The position numbers and the translations under genes were made by a program. Below the pieces are notes generated by a model that ran no database searches, had not been told where the DNA came from, and was given only the letters and a program-made list of their open reading frames with translations. This document shows, one piece after another, positions 1 through 8,438 of a stretch of 64,000 nt of DNA. Source of the DNA: Saccharibacillus sp. JS10 (GTDB lineage: Bacteria > Bacillota > Bacilli > Paenibacillales > Paenibacillaceae); NCBI RefSeq assembly GCF_024436065.1, contig NZ_JANFNS010000002.1:124001-188000 (forward strand). Direction: 5' to 3'. Numbering within the stretch: the first letter of the stretch is position 1; every line of letters begins with the position of its first letter.

Positions 1-945
1 GACGTCGATATTATCTGCGCGGGGATCAATCATCAGACGTGGTATATCTCAGCTACGCATGAAGGGCGCGACCTGACCGAAGGATTGCTCGAAGCTTTTG
101 AAAATCACCCGGAATATAGCCGCACAGAAAAAGTTCGGATCGATATGCTGCGCCGATTCGGCTATTACAGCACAGAGTCAAACGGGCACCTCAGCGAATA
201 TGTGCCGTGGTATCGGAAACGCAGCGACGAAATCCAAGACTGGATCGATCTGAGCAGCTGGATCAACGGCGAGACCGGAGGATATTTGCGCGTATGCACC
301 GAAGGCCGCAACTGGTTCGAGACTGATTTTCCGAACTGGCTCAAAGACCCGGCGTTCGAATACGGAGCTGAACATCGCGGCGAAGAACACGGTTCGTATA
401 TCGTAGAAGGTCTGGAGACCGGGCGCGTATACCGCGGGCATTTCAATACGATTAACGGCGGCGTCATTACGAATCTGCCTGCGGATGCGATTATCGAAGC
501 CCCGGGTTATGTGGATCGCAACGGCATTTCGATGCCAGTCGTCGGTGATTTGCCGCTTGGAGCCGCGGCGGTCTGCAACGTGAGTATTTCGGTGCAGCGT
601 CTAGCCGTCGAAGCAGCCGTACATGGCGACGACAAACTGCTGCGTCAAGCGTTTATGATGGACCCGCTTGTTGGCGCAGTCTGCAATCCGAAAGAAATTT
701 GGCAGATGGTTGACGAGATGTTGGTCGCGGGAGAAGCATGGTTGCCGCAGTATGGCGATGCAATCGCATCAGCGAAAGAACGTCTGAACGCAGGTAATCT
801 GATCCCGACGCGCGAAGGCAATCAAGGGGCGGCACGTCTCAAAGTCAAAACGGTCGAAGAAATGCAGCAAGACCGCGAAGCGGCGAACAAAAATGCGGGA
901 GAATCGGATAAAGGCAAAGACCGCGAGAAAGTACAAGAAGTCTAA
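1..945 (+). CDS. GH4-family alpha-galactosidase/galacturonidase-like glycosidase (5' truncated)
   Basis: The frame is open from base 1 and ends at 945, so the amino terminus lies outside the window; the TTG at 85 is internal. The visible 314 codons begin in the motif CAGINHQTWYI, the GH4 signature around a metal-binding region (MelA has a very similar CAGINH stretch). Further on are the typical GYYSTESNGHLSEY block and a GDLPLGAAAVCN block near the C-terminal third. GH4 enzymes hydrolyse alpha- or beta-glycosides by an NAD+ and Mn2+ dependent redox mechanism in the cytoplasm. The likeliest substrates are alpha-galactosides or alpha-galacturonides (MelA or LplD type), but this cannot be decided from the fragment. 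A charged, low-complexity tail (KGKDREKVQEV) ends the protein. A hairpin terminator follows at 981. Confidence 0.85.
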   Translation, partial: DVDIICAGINHQTWYISATHEGRDLTEGLLEAFENHPEYSRTEKVRIDMLRRFGYYSTESNGHLSEYVPWYRKRSDEIQDWIDLSSWINGETGGYLRVCTEGRNWFETDFPNWLKDPAFEYGAEHRGEEHGSYIVEGLETGRVYRGHFNTINGGVITNLPADAIIEAPGYVDRNGISMPVVGDLPLGAAAVCNVSISVQRLAVEAAVHGDDKLLRQAFMMDPLVGAVCNPKEIWQMVDEMLVAGEAWLPQYGDAIASAKERLNAGNLIPTREGNQGAARLKVKTVEEMQQDREAANKNAGESDKGKDREKVQEV

Positions 946-980
946 AATGGTCACGTCTGCATAGAGATGGATGAAACGAG

Positions 981-1013
981 CATCGTTCGCCTTAAAGCGA
1001 GCGGTGTTTTTTT
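981..1013 (+). terminator. Rho-independent terminator after the GH4 gene
   Basis: Arms CATCGTTCGC and GCGAGCGGTG pair with two G-U pairs across a 6-nt loop and are followed by seven T. It lies 36 bases after the GH4 stop. Confidence 0.8.
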
Positions 1014-1096
1014 CGATTTTGCGATAAGGATCGGGTACACTTAAAGAAAAGTTACATTTACGTTTTCTGATCGAGTTTGATAGAGAAAGGATCGAA

Positions 1097-3115
1097 TTGA
1101 ACATCATGAACAAAACGATTGGCATGCTCGCTCACGTAGACGCAGGCAAAACGACGTTCGCCGAGCAATTGCTTTATCATACGAACAGTATTCGAAACCG
1201 TGGACGGGTCGATCACCGGGATGCTTTTATGGATAGCCATGAGATTGAAAAAGCACGCGGAATTACGGTATTCGCCGGGCAAGCGGTAATGAGTTACAGG
1301 GATTCTATCTATTATATGCTCGATACGCCGGGTCACGTCGATTTTTCTGCCGAGATGGAGCGGGCGCTGCGCACGATGGATTATGCGGTACTGCTACTCA
1401 GCGCGGCAGAAGGCGTCGAAGGGCATACGGAGACAGTCTGGCAATTGCTGCGGCGTTACAACGTTCCGACATTCTTTTTTATCAATAAAAGTGACCGGGA
1501 AGGTGCCGATGTAGAGCGGGTACAGCATGAGATTCGCAGCCTGCTTACAGAAGATATGATCGATCTAAGTACGCATCTGGAGATCGACGAACTGGGGGAC
1601 GCTCTAAAATTAAGCGAGACGCTGCAAAACTTTTTGGCGGAACGAAATGAACCTCTGTTAGAAGCTTATTTTGAAGAAAAAGTTACGAATGAGCAGTGGG
1701 ACGCTGAATTGATTGCGATGATTGCACAGAGCCGTATTTTTCCGTGTCTGCATGGTTCGGCATTGCTTGATATCGGGATTTCCGATTTTTTGCACAAGTT
1801 CGATCGGCTTACGACCACGGATTATCCGTTGCAAGAACAAGCGCTTCAGCATTCTTTTGCCGGATATGTGTACAAAATCGGGTACGATGCTAGCGGAACA
1901 CGGCTGACGTATATCAAAGCGCTGCAAGGTTCGCTCGGGGTACGAGAAACGGTAAGCTACATCAAGCGAAACGAGGAGCAGCAAAATTCGACTGAGGAAA
2001 AAGCAACGGCTCTTCGAATCTATAACGGCGAACGGTATACGCAAGTGGAGCGTGTATATGCCGGAGATCTATTTGCCGTTGTAGGCTTGAGTGGCACATA
2101 TGCCGGCGGTTCAGTGGGTGAAACGATAAATGAACCGCTGCCTTTTGAAATGACGCCGACATTGACCGCTCATGTCTCTTTTCCAAAAGAGCTGCCGGTC
2201 AAAGACGTCCTGCATGTTTTTCGTATGCTAGAAGATGAAGATCCGGCGCTAGGTGTGATCTGGGAAGAAGAATTGCAGCAGCTCCATATTCGCGTAATGG
2301 GTTCGATTCAGCTTGAAGTGTTGACCGTCGTGTTGAAAGAAAGATTCGGCATCGATGTGGGATTCGGAACACCGGAAATCTTATATCGGGAAACGATTGC
2401 TGCGCCGATTGTCGGATATGGTCATTTCGAGCCGCTACGGCATTATGCGGAAGTCCATCTGCATATTCAGCCTGGCGAACGGGGGAGCGGCGTGATTTTT
2501 GAAGATCGGTGTCATGCCGACGATCTATCGGTAGGGTATCGGAATCTAGTCGGTCAGCATGTGCATGAACGCGAGCATCATGGGCTGTTGGCAGGAGCGC
2601 CGCTGACCGATGTGAAGATGACGCTACTGACAGGACGCGCGCACAATAAGCATACGCATGGCGGCGATTTTCGCGAAGCGACGTACCGGGCGATTAGGCA
2701 AGGGCTGGAGAAAGCGGAGAATATTTTGCTAGAACCTTGTTACCGATTTCGGATTCGCGCCGAATTGGAGCATATCGGGCGCATTATGGCAGACGTGCAG
2801 CAAGCGCATGGAATATTCGATCCTCCAGAAACGAGCGAGACGCATATGCTATTAACGGGAACGGTACCAGCTTCGACGTTTATGGATTATGCGGCGGAAC
2901 TGGCTTCTTTTACACGGGGAAAAGGAACGCTGAGTCTGACCTATGGCGGCTATCAGCCTTGTCATAATTCAAGCGAAGTGATCGAACGCCGCGGCTATGA
3001 CAAAAATGCCGATCCGATGTACACGTCTTCGTCGATCTTTTGCGCCAAAGGCGCGGGGTATTCGGTGCCGTGGGATGAAGCGGAAGCCGCGATGCACCTT
3101 GAGCTTCATTCCTAG
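1097..3115 (+). CDS. TetM/TetB(P)-type ribosomal protection protein (EF-G-like GTPase)
   Basis: A 672-residue translational GTPase. The G domain at the N-terminus carries AHVDAGKTT (P-loop), ARGITV (switch I), DTPGHVDF (G3) and NKSD (G4); EF-G-like domains follow to the end. Length and architecture match tetracycline-resistance ribosomal protection proteins (about 640-670 residues), which remove tetracycline from the 30S A site; true EF-G is longer (about 690). The TTG at 1097 has AGAAAGGA six bases upstream; an ATG at 1106 is 15 bases from that site and would remove three residues. No transposon, integrase or conjugation gene lies nearby, so it seems to be a resident chromosomal copy. Close homologues in Paenibacillus are often annotated as TetM/TetW-family, but activity against tetracycline is not shown by sequence. 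Confidence 0.85.
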   Translation: MNIMNKTIGMLAHVDAGKTTFAEQLLYHTNSIRNRGRVDHRDAFMDSHEIEKARGITVFAGQAVMSYRDSIYYMLDTPGHVDFSAEMERALRTMDYAVLLLSAAEGVEGHTETVWQLLRRYNVPTFFFINKSDREGADVERVQHEIRSLLTEDMIDLSTHLEIDELGDALKLSETLQNFLAERNEPLLEAYFEEKVTNEQWDAELIAMIAQSRIFPCLHGSALLDIGISDFLHKFDRLTTTDYPLQEQALQHSFAGYVYKIGYDASGTRLTYIKALQGSLGVRETVSYIKRNEEQQNSTEEKATALRIYNGERYTQVERVYAGDLFAVVGLSGTYAGGSVGETINEPLPFEMTPTLTAHVSFPKELPVKDVLHVFRMLEDEDPALGVIWEEELQQLHIRVMGSIQLEVLTVVLKERFGIDVGFGTPEILYRETIAAPIVGYGHFEPLRHYAEVHLHIQPGERGSGVIFEDRCHADDLSVGYRNLVGQHVHEREHHGLLAGAPLTDVKMTLLTGRAHNKHTHGGDFREATYRAIRQGLEKAENILLEPCYRFRIRAELEHIGRIMADVQQAHGIFDPPETSETHMLLTGTVPASTFMDYAAELASFTRGKGTLSLTYGGYQPCHNSSEVIERRGYDKNADPMYTSSSIFCAKGAGYSVPWDEAEAAMHLELHS

Positions 3116-3190
3116 GATGTTGCAAGCGTCCGCGTTGCGCGTTATCCTTGTAGATATACTTAAATTTATAAGGAATCGAGCGATAAATCG

Positions 3191-3940
3191 ATGATTACAC
3201 TGAAAAGCGAACGTGAAATTCAGAAGATGGACGAAGCTGGCGATTTGCTCGCCGCTTGTCACAAAGAAATTGCGAAGATGATCAAGCCGGGCGTAACGAC
3301 GATGGAAATCGATCGTTTTGTCGAAAAGTTCTTGAAGCAACATGGCGCAACACCTGAGCAAAAAGGCTACAACGGTTATGAATATGCAACATGTGCGTCG
3401 ATCAATGACGAAGTTTGTCACGGTTTTCCGCGTCGTCAACCGCTCAAGACCGGGGATATCGTAACGATCGATATGGTCGTGAACTTGAACGGCGGCTTAG
3501 CGGATTCGGCTTGGACGTATGCAGTCGGCGAGATTTCGGAGCAAGATCAGCGCTTGATGGACGTTACGCTTCGCGCACTGGAACTTGGAATCGAGCAAGC
3601 CGTGGTCGGTAATCGCTTAGGCGATATCGGGCATGCGATTCAAAGTTATGTGGAAGGCGAAGGATTTTCGGTCGTGCGCGAATTTACGGGGCACGGAATC
3701 GGGCCGACGATTCACGAAAAGCCGCAAGTTCTGCATTACGGAGAACCGGGCAAAGGGCAACGACTCAAAGAAGGTATGGTCATTACTATTGAGCCGATGG
3801 TGAACGTGGGAGTCTGGCAGACTTCGCGCGATGACAATGGCTGGACAGCGCGTACGCAAGACGGATTGAATTCCGCGCAATATGAGCATACGCTTGCGAT
3901 TACCAAAGACGGCCCACGAATTTTGACGTCGCAAGATTGA
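3191..3940 (+). CDS. map: Type I methionine aminopeptidase
   Basis: A 249-residue cytosolic metallopeptidase that removes the initiator methionine from nascent proteins. It shows the family pattern in order: CASINDEVCHGFP, the metal-binding aspartates in DIVTIDMVV and ADSAWTY, the histidine of the GHGIGPTIHEKP stretch, and the glutamates of MVITIEPMV and the C-terminal YEHTLAIT. Length is that of the bacterial type Ia enzyme. It starts at ATG 3191, 75 bases after the GTPase gene, with AAGGAA upstream. It does not sit in the usual ribosomal-protein operon (rpl-secY-adk-map), so it may be a second map paralogue, as in other Bacilli with two copies. A bidirectional terminator follows at once. 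Confidence 0.93.
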   Translation: MITLKSEREIQKMDEAGDLLAACHKEIAKMIKPGVTTMEIDRFVEKFLKQHGATPEQKGYNGYEYATCASINDEVCHGFPRRQPLKTGDIVTIDMVVNLNGGLADSAWTYAVGEISEQDQRLMDVTLRALELGIEQAVVGNRLGDIGHAIQSYVEGEGFSVVREFTGHGIGPTIHEKPQVLHYGEPGKGQRLKEGMVITIEPMVNVGVWQTSRDDNGWTARTQDGLNSAQYEHTLAITKDGPRILTSQD

Positions 3941-3966
3941 GTCGTTTTTTGCAAAAAGAGGTACGA

Positions 3967-4008
3967 AAAAAGCACGGGATCCGATGAATATCGGGTTCCG
4001 TGCTTTTG
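3967..4008. terminator. Bidirectional terminator between map and the convergent gene
   Basis: Seventeen-base arms (AAAAGCACGG and CCGTGCTTTT at the outer ends) pair with two mismatches. A-rich and T-rich flanks on both sides fit termination of both converging genes. Confidence 0.85.
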
Positions 4009-4016
4009 ATTTATCT

Positions 4017-4565
4017 TTAACTTTCCTCCATGCCGAGTTGTTGTTTGAGATGAGCGATGACCTGATCCTGGCTAAATTCCTCTTCGTCAGACATTGCATG
4101 GGCATACACTAAAGTGCGTCCGTTTACATCAAAGTAATCGGCATGTACATAAAAGTCGTCGCCATTGGCTACTAACGGTCGATCTTCAATCGCGACATAG
4201 GCGCTCGCGAAAATATGTTTCTCCGTATAACTTTTCTCGCCCCAATTTTTGACGATCGGCAGATAAACGGAAGCAAATTCGCCGTCTTGCGGATTTTCCA
4301 AAATCGAGACAATCGGATCATGTTCCCAGACGCCTAGGCCTTTACCGTCTAAAACAACAATCCCCATTCGTTCTTCATTGGCAAGCAACATGAGTTTGGT
4401 CGGATGCTCGGCATCGGTCGAATATCCTTCGTCCACGATCGTATCATCGGGATGAAACCCGTATGTTCGCAGATTCGAAGAAATATTGAAAATAAAGAAG
4501 TAAGAAAAGAGCAGGGCGGCAATCGCAACAACTAGAGTGAGCTCAACGCTGCGGCGTACTCTCAT
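4017..4565 (-). CDS. Membrane-anchored protein of unknown function
   Basis: 182 residues. A short basic N-terminus (MRVRR) is followed by one hydrophobic segment at about residues 8-28 (LTLVVAIAALLFSYFFIF), so the remaining acidic 150 residues should lie outside the membrane. I do not recognise the domain. The soluble part mixes beta-like stretches (FASAYVAIEDRPLV, DDFYVHADYFDVNG) and a helical acidic tail. The start at 4565 has an AGGAGGGATC ribosome site just upstream on the minus strand. It stands alone, convergent with map and sharing its terminator. Confidence 0.7.
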   Translation of the reverse strand: MRVRRSVELTLVVAIAALLFSYFFIFNISSNLRTYGFHPDDTIVDEGYSTDAEHPTKLMLLANEERMGIVVLDGKGLGVWEHDPIVSILENPQDGEFASVYLPIVKNWGEKSYTEKHIFASAYVAIEDRPLVANGDDFYVHADYFDVNGRTLVYAHAMSDEEEFSQDQVIAHLKQQLGMEES

Positions 4566-4675
4566 GTGATCCCTCCTTTGTATGTTGGGGCAACCTACAA
4601 ATTAAGCAAAAAGCCCCTCCCTTTTATTGTAAAGGTCAGCAGTACAAAAGACCAGAAATTTCGCGATTTTCGGCG

Positions 4676-4721
4676 AAAAAAAGCCGCTTAACGGGAAAAT
4701 TAACCGTTAGCAGCTTTTTTT
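4676..4721 (-). terminator. Terminator downstream of the YtxH-like gene
   Basis: Imperfect arms (AAAAAGCCGCTTAACGG with CCGTTAGCAGCTTTTT) flank an AT-rich loop; on the minus strand it ends in seven T. It lies 68 bases past the stop of the gene at 4789. Confidence 0.7.
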
Positions 4722-4788
4722 GCGTTATTATGGCCCTAAAAGAACTTTTTTAGCGAAAATTTAACCTTATTTATGCATATGTCCAAAG

Positions 4789-5142
4789 TTAGATACTACC
4801 TGCACTGCCGTCTGTTGGTTTACCGCCTACGCCGGAAGTACGCATCGAATCTTGAACATCCGATTTTACGTCACGAGCCGCAGATACCGTATCTTCTTTC
4901 AATTCTTTGACTGCGCCCAGTGTTTCTTTGACAACTCCGGTCACTTCTTGGCTTTTTTCAACCAAAGCATGTCCATGTTCATTGATCGTTGGGCCGCTAG
5001 CACGTAGCGATTCTACAGCGTCCATTACCGTCAGGCGAATTTGCTCTCCTTTTTGCGTAGAGACGAGTACCGCTGTTCCGGCACCGATCAAAGCACCAGC
5101 CGCTGCTCCAATAACCGCAGTTGAAACAAAAGATTTATCCAT
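4789..5142 (-). CDS. YtxH-domain general stress protein
   Basis: A 117-residue protein with an N-terminal glycine/alanine-rich membrane segment (residues 8-28, AVIGAAAGALIGAGTAVLV) followed by STQKGEQIR. This matches the YtxH family pattern (glycine-rich helix, then a P-x-x-G-x-x-x-R-like turn). The rest is an amphipathic helix rich in Val, Glu and Lys (residues 40-100) and a Gly/Ser tail. Family members are induced by general stress in Bacillus, but the molecular role is not known. An AAGGGAG ribosome site precedes the ATG, and a candidate SigB promoter lies 40 bases further up, which agrees with the family's regulation. Confidence 0.8.
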   Translation of the reverse strand: MDKSFVSTAVIGAAAGALIGAGTAVLVSTQKGEQIRLTVMDAVESLRASGPTINEHGHALVEKSQEVTGVVKETLGAVKELKEDTVSAARDVKSDVQDSMRTSGVGGKPTDGSAGSI

Positions 5143-5181
5143 AATTAAAACGCTCCCTTCGATTATGTTCTCTGCTCGTTA

Positions 5182-5206
5182 TTACCCCAAGAAGAGCGGT
5201 TGTAAC
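5182..5206 (-). promoter_or_regulatory. Candidate SigB promoter for the YtxH-like gene
   Basis: On the minus strand GTTACA (5206-5201) is separated by 13 bases from GGGTAA (5187-5182). The SigB consensus is GTTTAA, 12-14 bases, GGGWAW. Distance to the ATG (about 40 bases) and the stress-protein product both fit. Confidence 0.55.
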
Positions 5207-5237
5207 AAGAACTCTACATCGACCTTTTTACTTTTTA

Positions 5238-5255
5238 CAAAAATCGCGATTTTTG
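5238..5255. repeat. 18-bp perfect palindrome in a divergent promoter region
   Basis: CAAAAATCGCGATTTTTG is perfectly self-complementary. It lies between the divergent YtxH-like gene and the SLH phosphatase gene, about 80 bases before the latter. It has no spacer, as in operators bound by homodimers; the binding protein is unknown. Confidence 0.6.
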
Positions 5256-5335
5256 AAAACCGCTGCTTAACATTTCATTGGTATCGTTGTACCGGACTGG
5301 ATACGGTTTCCAGAATACAGATCGGGGAGCGGATT

Positions 5336-7534
5336 ATGCTTAAAACTTACACACGTACACTGTTTGTCGTTCTAGCTTTTGTTTTATTATTAAGCGTAAT
5401 GTCTCCGGCTTTATCGATGCGGTACGCATCTGCTGAAAATGAAGAACTTTCGACCAATGTGGCATCGCAAATCAGCAAAGTCACAGCAACGTTCCACGGA
5501 AATACGCAAACATCGAAAGGCTTCACTTGGCATACGCCATCTGACGTAACGAATACCGACGTAGAAGTCATTGAACAAGGTACAGCCGACTTTTCGGAAG
5601 CACTTAAATTCAAAGGGGAAAGCTACACTTCTACGAACTCCAATCTGGAAACGGTACATAAAGCAGTTGTAACGGGGCTGAAGCCAGGTCACGTTTATCA
5701 ATATCGCGTTGGTGATGCTGAGCTTAACGTATGGAGTGCGGTCGGTACATTCCAAACCGATGATGGCAATCCATCGTTTACTTTCGTCGACCTTGCAGAC
5801 ACGCAAGCGAAAGAAGAAAGCGAAGCGATGTTATCCGCCCAAACGCTGCAAAAAGCGCTCCAAACCGTTCCGAATGCTGAATTTATCGTACATAACGGCG
5901 ATATCGTAGATACAGGAACGAAAGAATCGCAATGGGATTGGCTGCTTGGTCATTCGCAAAATAGCCTGTTGCAGACGACGATTGTTCCGTCCGCAGGTAA
6001 TCACGAAGACGAAAACTATGCGTTTATCGATCATTTTAACTTGGATACGCCGGAAGGTTCGGCAACCGAGACCGGAGCTTATTACTCGTACGATTACGGT
6101 AACGCTCACTTTATCGTATTAAACTCGAACGAAGATTCGGAGCAATACGCGAACTTCTCGGTCGATCAGGTGGAATGGATGAAAAAAGATGTCCAAACTG
6201 CAAAAGCAGCAGGGGCAGAATGGATTTTGGTCAATATTCATAAAGGGCCTTATACCACATCCAATCATGCGACAGACTCCGATATTATGGGTCCAAACGG
6301 GGTTCGTAACCAAATCGCTCCGCTGATGGCAGAGCTTCAAATCGATTTTGTTATGCAAGGGCACGATCATATCTATGCACGTACGAAGCCTATTAAAAGC
6401 GACGGCACGGCGGGGCAAGCGACTGTAATCAAAGAAGTCGTCGATGGGCAAACGGTTGAATACACAGTAAATCCAGACGGCAGTATCTATCTGATTCCTG
6501 CTACGGCTGGAGCGAAAGTGTATTACAAAAATGCAAAACCTGCACTCGGCGATGCTTATTACGCACTGTTTGAACGCGCTGAAGAAAATCACGCGGCTGA
6601 ATATGGTCCAGATCCATCGAATAATACTCGCCCTGTACGCGGACAAGTTCAGAACTTTGTTGCGATCACGATTGACGGCGGTCGTATGACGGCAACGACG
6701 TATGAGATCGATCAAAATAAAAATGATGCAACACCGTTTGTAATCGATCGATTCGGAATCATCAAAAAAACCGAGTCGCCGGGTGGAAATGTACCGACGG
6801 TTCCTTCGGAACCATCGAACCCAGCGCCGACGACTCCGGCACCGACGTTCCCGGTTCCGTCTTCACCGGAACCATCTGTACCGGCGCCGTCGCCAACGCC
6901 TAACGTGCCGACGCCGGCTACTCCGGTTCCAAGCAATCCGGTTCCGGCGCCTACGAACCCAACGCCTGCACCGACAGACAACGGAAGCACGCCGCAACCT
7001 GCGCTGACGGACATCGCTGGGCATTGGGCGGAATCGGCAGTACGCCGAGCGCTGTCGGCTGGATTCGTTACGGGTTATGCTAACGGCGATTTCCGCCCGG
7101 AAGCAAAAGTCACTCGCGCTGAATTCGTTACGATGATCGTTCGCGCGCTTGATTTGCCCGTCGATCTTGGCACGTCATCGTCGTTCAAAGATCAAAATCG
7201 TCTCGGCACTTGGGCAGCGCCTTCTGTCGTTGCCGCTCTTGAAGCCGGGCTGATTAATGGCTATGCCGACGGCACTTTCCGTCCAAGCACCGTGATGACT
7301 CGCGCTGAATTGACGGCTACAATCGCACGCGCAGCCAAGCTGCCGATCGATCCTGCGGCGAAGTTGTCTTTCGCGGATGCGAACGACATCCCGAAATGGG
7401 CAGTTCCATATATCGCGGCGGCTCAAAAAGCCGGTCTTGCGAGCGGTACAGGCAATAGTCGTTTTGCTCCGAATCAACAAGCGACGCGCGCCGAAGCGGT
7501 AAGCATGATTTTGGCAATGGTGAACAACGGATAA
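5336..7534 (+). CDS. SLH-anchored purple acid phosphatase-like metallophosphoesterase
   Basis: 732 residues starting at ATG 5336 with GGGGAG six bases upstream. The frame stays open further 5', but that part overlaps the divergent gene and has no ribosome site. Order: signal peptide (about 1-33), a fibronectin-like N-terminal PAP domain (about 40-140), a calcineurin-like phosphoesterase domain (about 145-400) with FVDLADTQ, NGDIVD, AGNHED, NIHKGPY and GHDHIYAR as metal and phosphate ligands, a Pro/Thr/Ser-rich linker (about 480-555), then three SLH repeats with TRAEF/TRAEL/TRAEA motifs. The protein should be secreted and bound to secondary cell-wall polymer, acting on extracellular phosphate esters. 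No clear Pho box with 11-bp spacing was seen upstream. Confidence 0.9.
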   Translation: MLKTYTRTLFVVLAFVLLLSVMSPALSMRYASAENEELSTNVASQISKVTATFHGNTQTSKGFTWHTPSDVTNTDVEVIEQGTADFSEALKFKGESYTSTNSNLETVHKAVVTGLKPGHVYQYRVGDAELNVWSAVGTFQTDDGNPSFTFVDLADTQAKEESEAMLSAQTLQKALQTVPNAEFIVHNGDIVDTGTKESQWDWLLGHSQNSLLQTTIVPSAGNHEDENYAFIDHFNLDTPEGSATETGAYYSYDYGNAHFIVLNSNEDSEQYANFSVDQVEWMKKDVQTAKAAGAEWILVNIHKGPYTTSNHATDSDIMGPNGVRNQIAPLMAELQIDFVMQGHDHIYARTKPIKSDGTAGQATVIKEVVDGQTVEYTVNPDGSIYLIPATAGAKVYYKNAKPALGDAYYALFERAEENHAAEYGPDPSNNTRPVRGQVQNFVAITIDGGRMTATTYEIDQNKNDATPFVIDRFGIIKKTESPGGNVPTVPSEPSNPAPTTPAPTFPVPSSPEPSVPAPSPTPNVPTPATPVPSNPVPAPTNPTPAPTDNGSTPQPALTDIAGHWAESAVRRALSAGFVTGYANGDFRPEAKVTRAEFVTMIVRALDLPVDLGTSSSFKDQNRLGTWAAPSVVAALEAGLINGYADGTFRPSTVMTRAELTATIARAAKLPIDPAAKLSFADANDIPKWAVPYIAAAQKAGLASGTGNSRFAPNQQATRAEAVSMILAMVNNG

Positions 7535-7568
7535 ACGTTTACTAGCTAACCACCAACATGATTCAATC

Positions 7569-7606
7569 AAGACCTCATTTTCGTAATTATGAAAATGGGG
7601 TCTTTA
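7569..7606 (+). terminator. Terminator after the SLH phosphatase gene
   Basis: AAGACCTCATTTTC pairs with GAAAATGGGGTCTT across an 8-base loop, followed by TAATTT. Confidence 0.75.
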
Positions 7607-7659
7607 ATTTGTTATGCTACATATACCGAACTATGCAGATTATCTGAAGGAGCTATCCT

Positions 7660-8319
7660 ATGAATATTCAGTATCAGGATCAAACGATTTCTTTTCATGT
7701 CGAATACGCCAAACGCAAAAAAATTCATATCCATATCGAACCGAATGGCTTAATTACGGTAAAAGCGCCGAACGGAACGACTGACGAACATATTATTCAG
7801 GCCGTTACCGGGCAAGGGGATTGGATTTTGAAAAGTCTGGCGCAGCAACAAAAAGCACGTCAAGCTCCAAAACCGAAAGAGTACCGCGAAGGTAGCGAAG
7901 GCGATTTTCTGCATCTAGGTCGCCGCTGTCGTCTGGACGAATTGATTCACACCGAAGGGAGAACCGAAGAACAATTACGCGTCGATCTGAAAAAGTTTTA
8001 TTTTGCTAGCTGCAAAAAAGTCGTCCATGAACGGATCGCCGCTTATGCCAAACAACTCAAAGTCGAGCCGAAATCGATCGAAATTATGGAATCGACCACC
8101 AAGTGGGGGAGTTGCGATTCGAAAAAACGACTCAACTTCAACTATCTACTGGCGATGGCACCCGTGCCTTTGATCGATTACGTCATCGTGCATGAACTTT
8201 GCCATATCCATCATATGAATCACGATCGCTCATTTTGGCGCAAATTGGGCAGTATCATGCCGGATTACAAAGAACGCGAACAACAATTGAATCGATATGG
8301 TAGTTTTATGGTGATGTAA
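7660..8319 (+). CDS. YgjP/SprT-like M48-type zinc metallopeptidase (DUF45)
   Basis: 219 residues, ATG 7660 with AAGGAG seven bases upstream. The C-terminal half carries HELCHIHHMNHDRSFW, the HExxH zinc site plus a third His typical of YgjP-like (DUF45) proteins, preceded by the family block KWGSCDSKKRLNFNY. The N-terminal region has beta-strands and basic residues. The protein lacks a signal peptide and membrane segments, so it should be cytosolic. In many bacteria relatives sit beside restriction or stress genes, but substrate and role are unknown. It is a single-gene unit between a terminator and the next promoter. Confidence 0.88.
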   Translation: MNIQYQDQTISFHVEYAKRKKIHIHIEPNGLITVKAPNGTTDEHIIQAVTGQGDWILKSLAQQQKARQAPKPKEYREGSEGDFLHLGRRCRLDELIHTEGRTEEQLRVDLKKFYFASCKKVVHERIAAYAKQLKVEPKSIEIMESTTKWGSCDSKKRLNFNYLLAMAPVPLIDYVIVHELCHIHHMNHDRSFWRKLGSIMPDYKEREQQLNRYGSFMVM

Positions 8320-8404
8320 AAAAGGATTTAACAGAGTTATGACCGAATTTTAACCTTAAAATGACAATGCACATGCGTACTGTCACTTTCGATCTTCCAG
8401 AGTT

Positions 8405-8413
8405 TGTTATACT
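8405..8413 (+). promoter_or_regulatory. Extended -10 promoter element
   Basis: TGTTATACT is an extended -10 (TGn plus TATACT) 26 bases before the ATG at 8439. No convincing -35 hexamer at 16-18 bases was found. Confidence 0.4.
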
Positions 8414-8438
8414 GGCGGCGAACGAGGAGGTTAAACAA

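Noticed and set aside
4907-5335. N-terminal extension of the SLH phosphatase frame
   Set aside because: It is antisense to the YtxH gene, has no ribosome site, and the ATG at 5336 follows GGGGAG and begins a signal peptide.
6712-7014. Antisense 100-residue Gly/Val-rich frame opposite the Pro-rich linker
   Set aside because: It is the complement of a Pro/Thr/Ser repeat and has no start signals.
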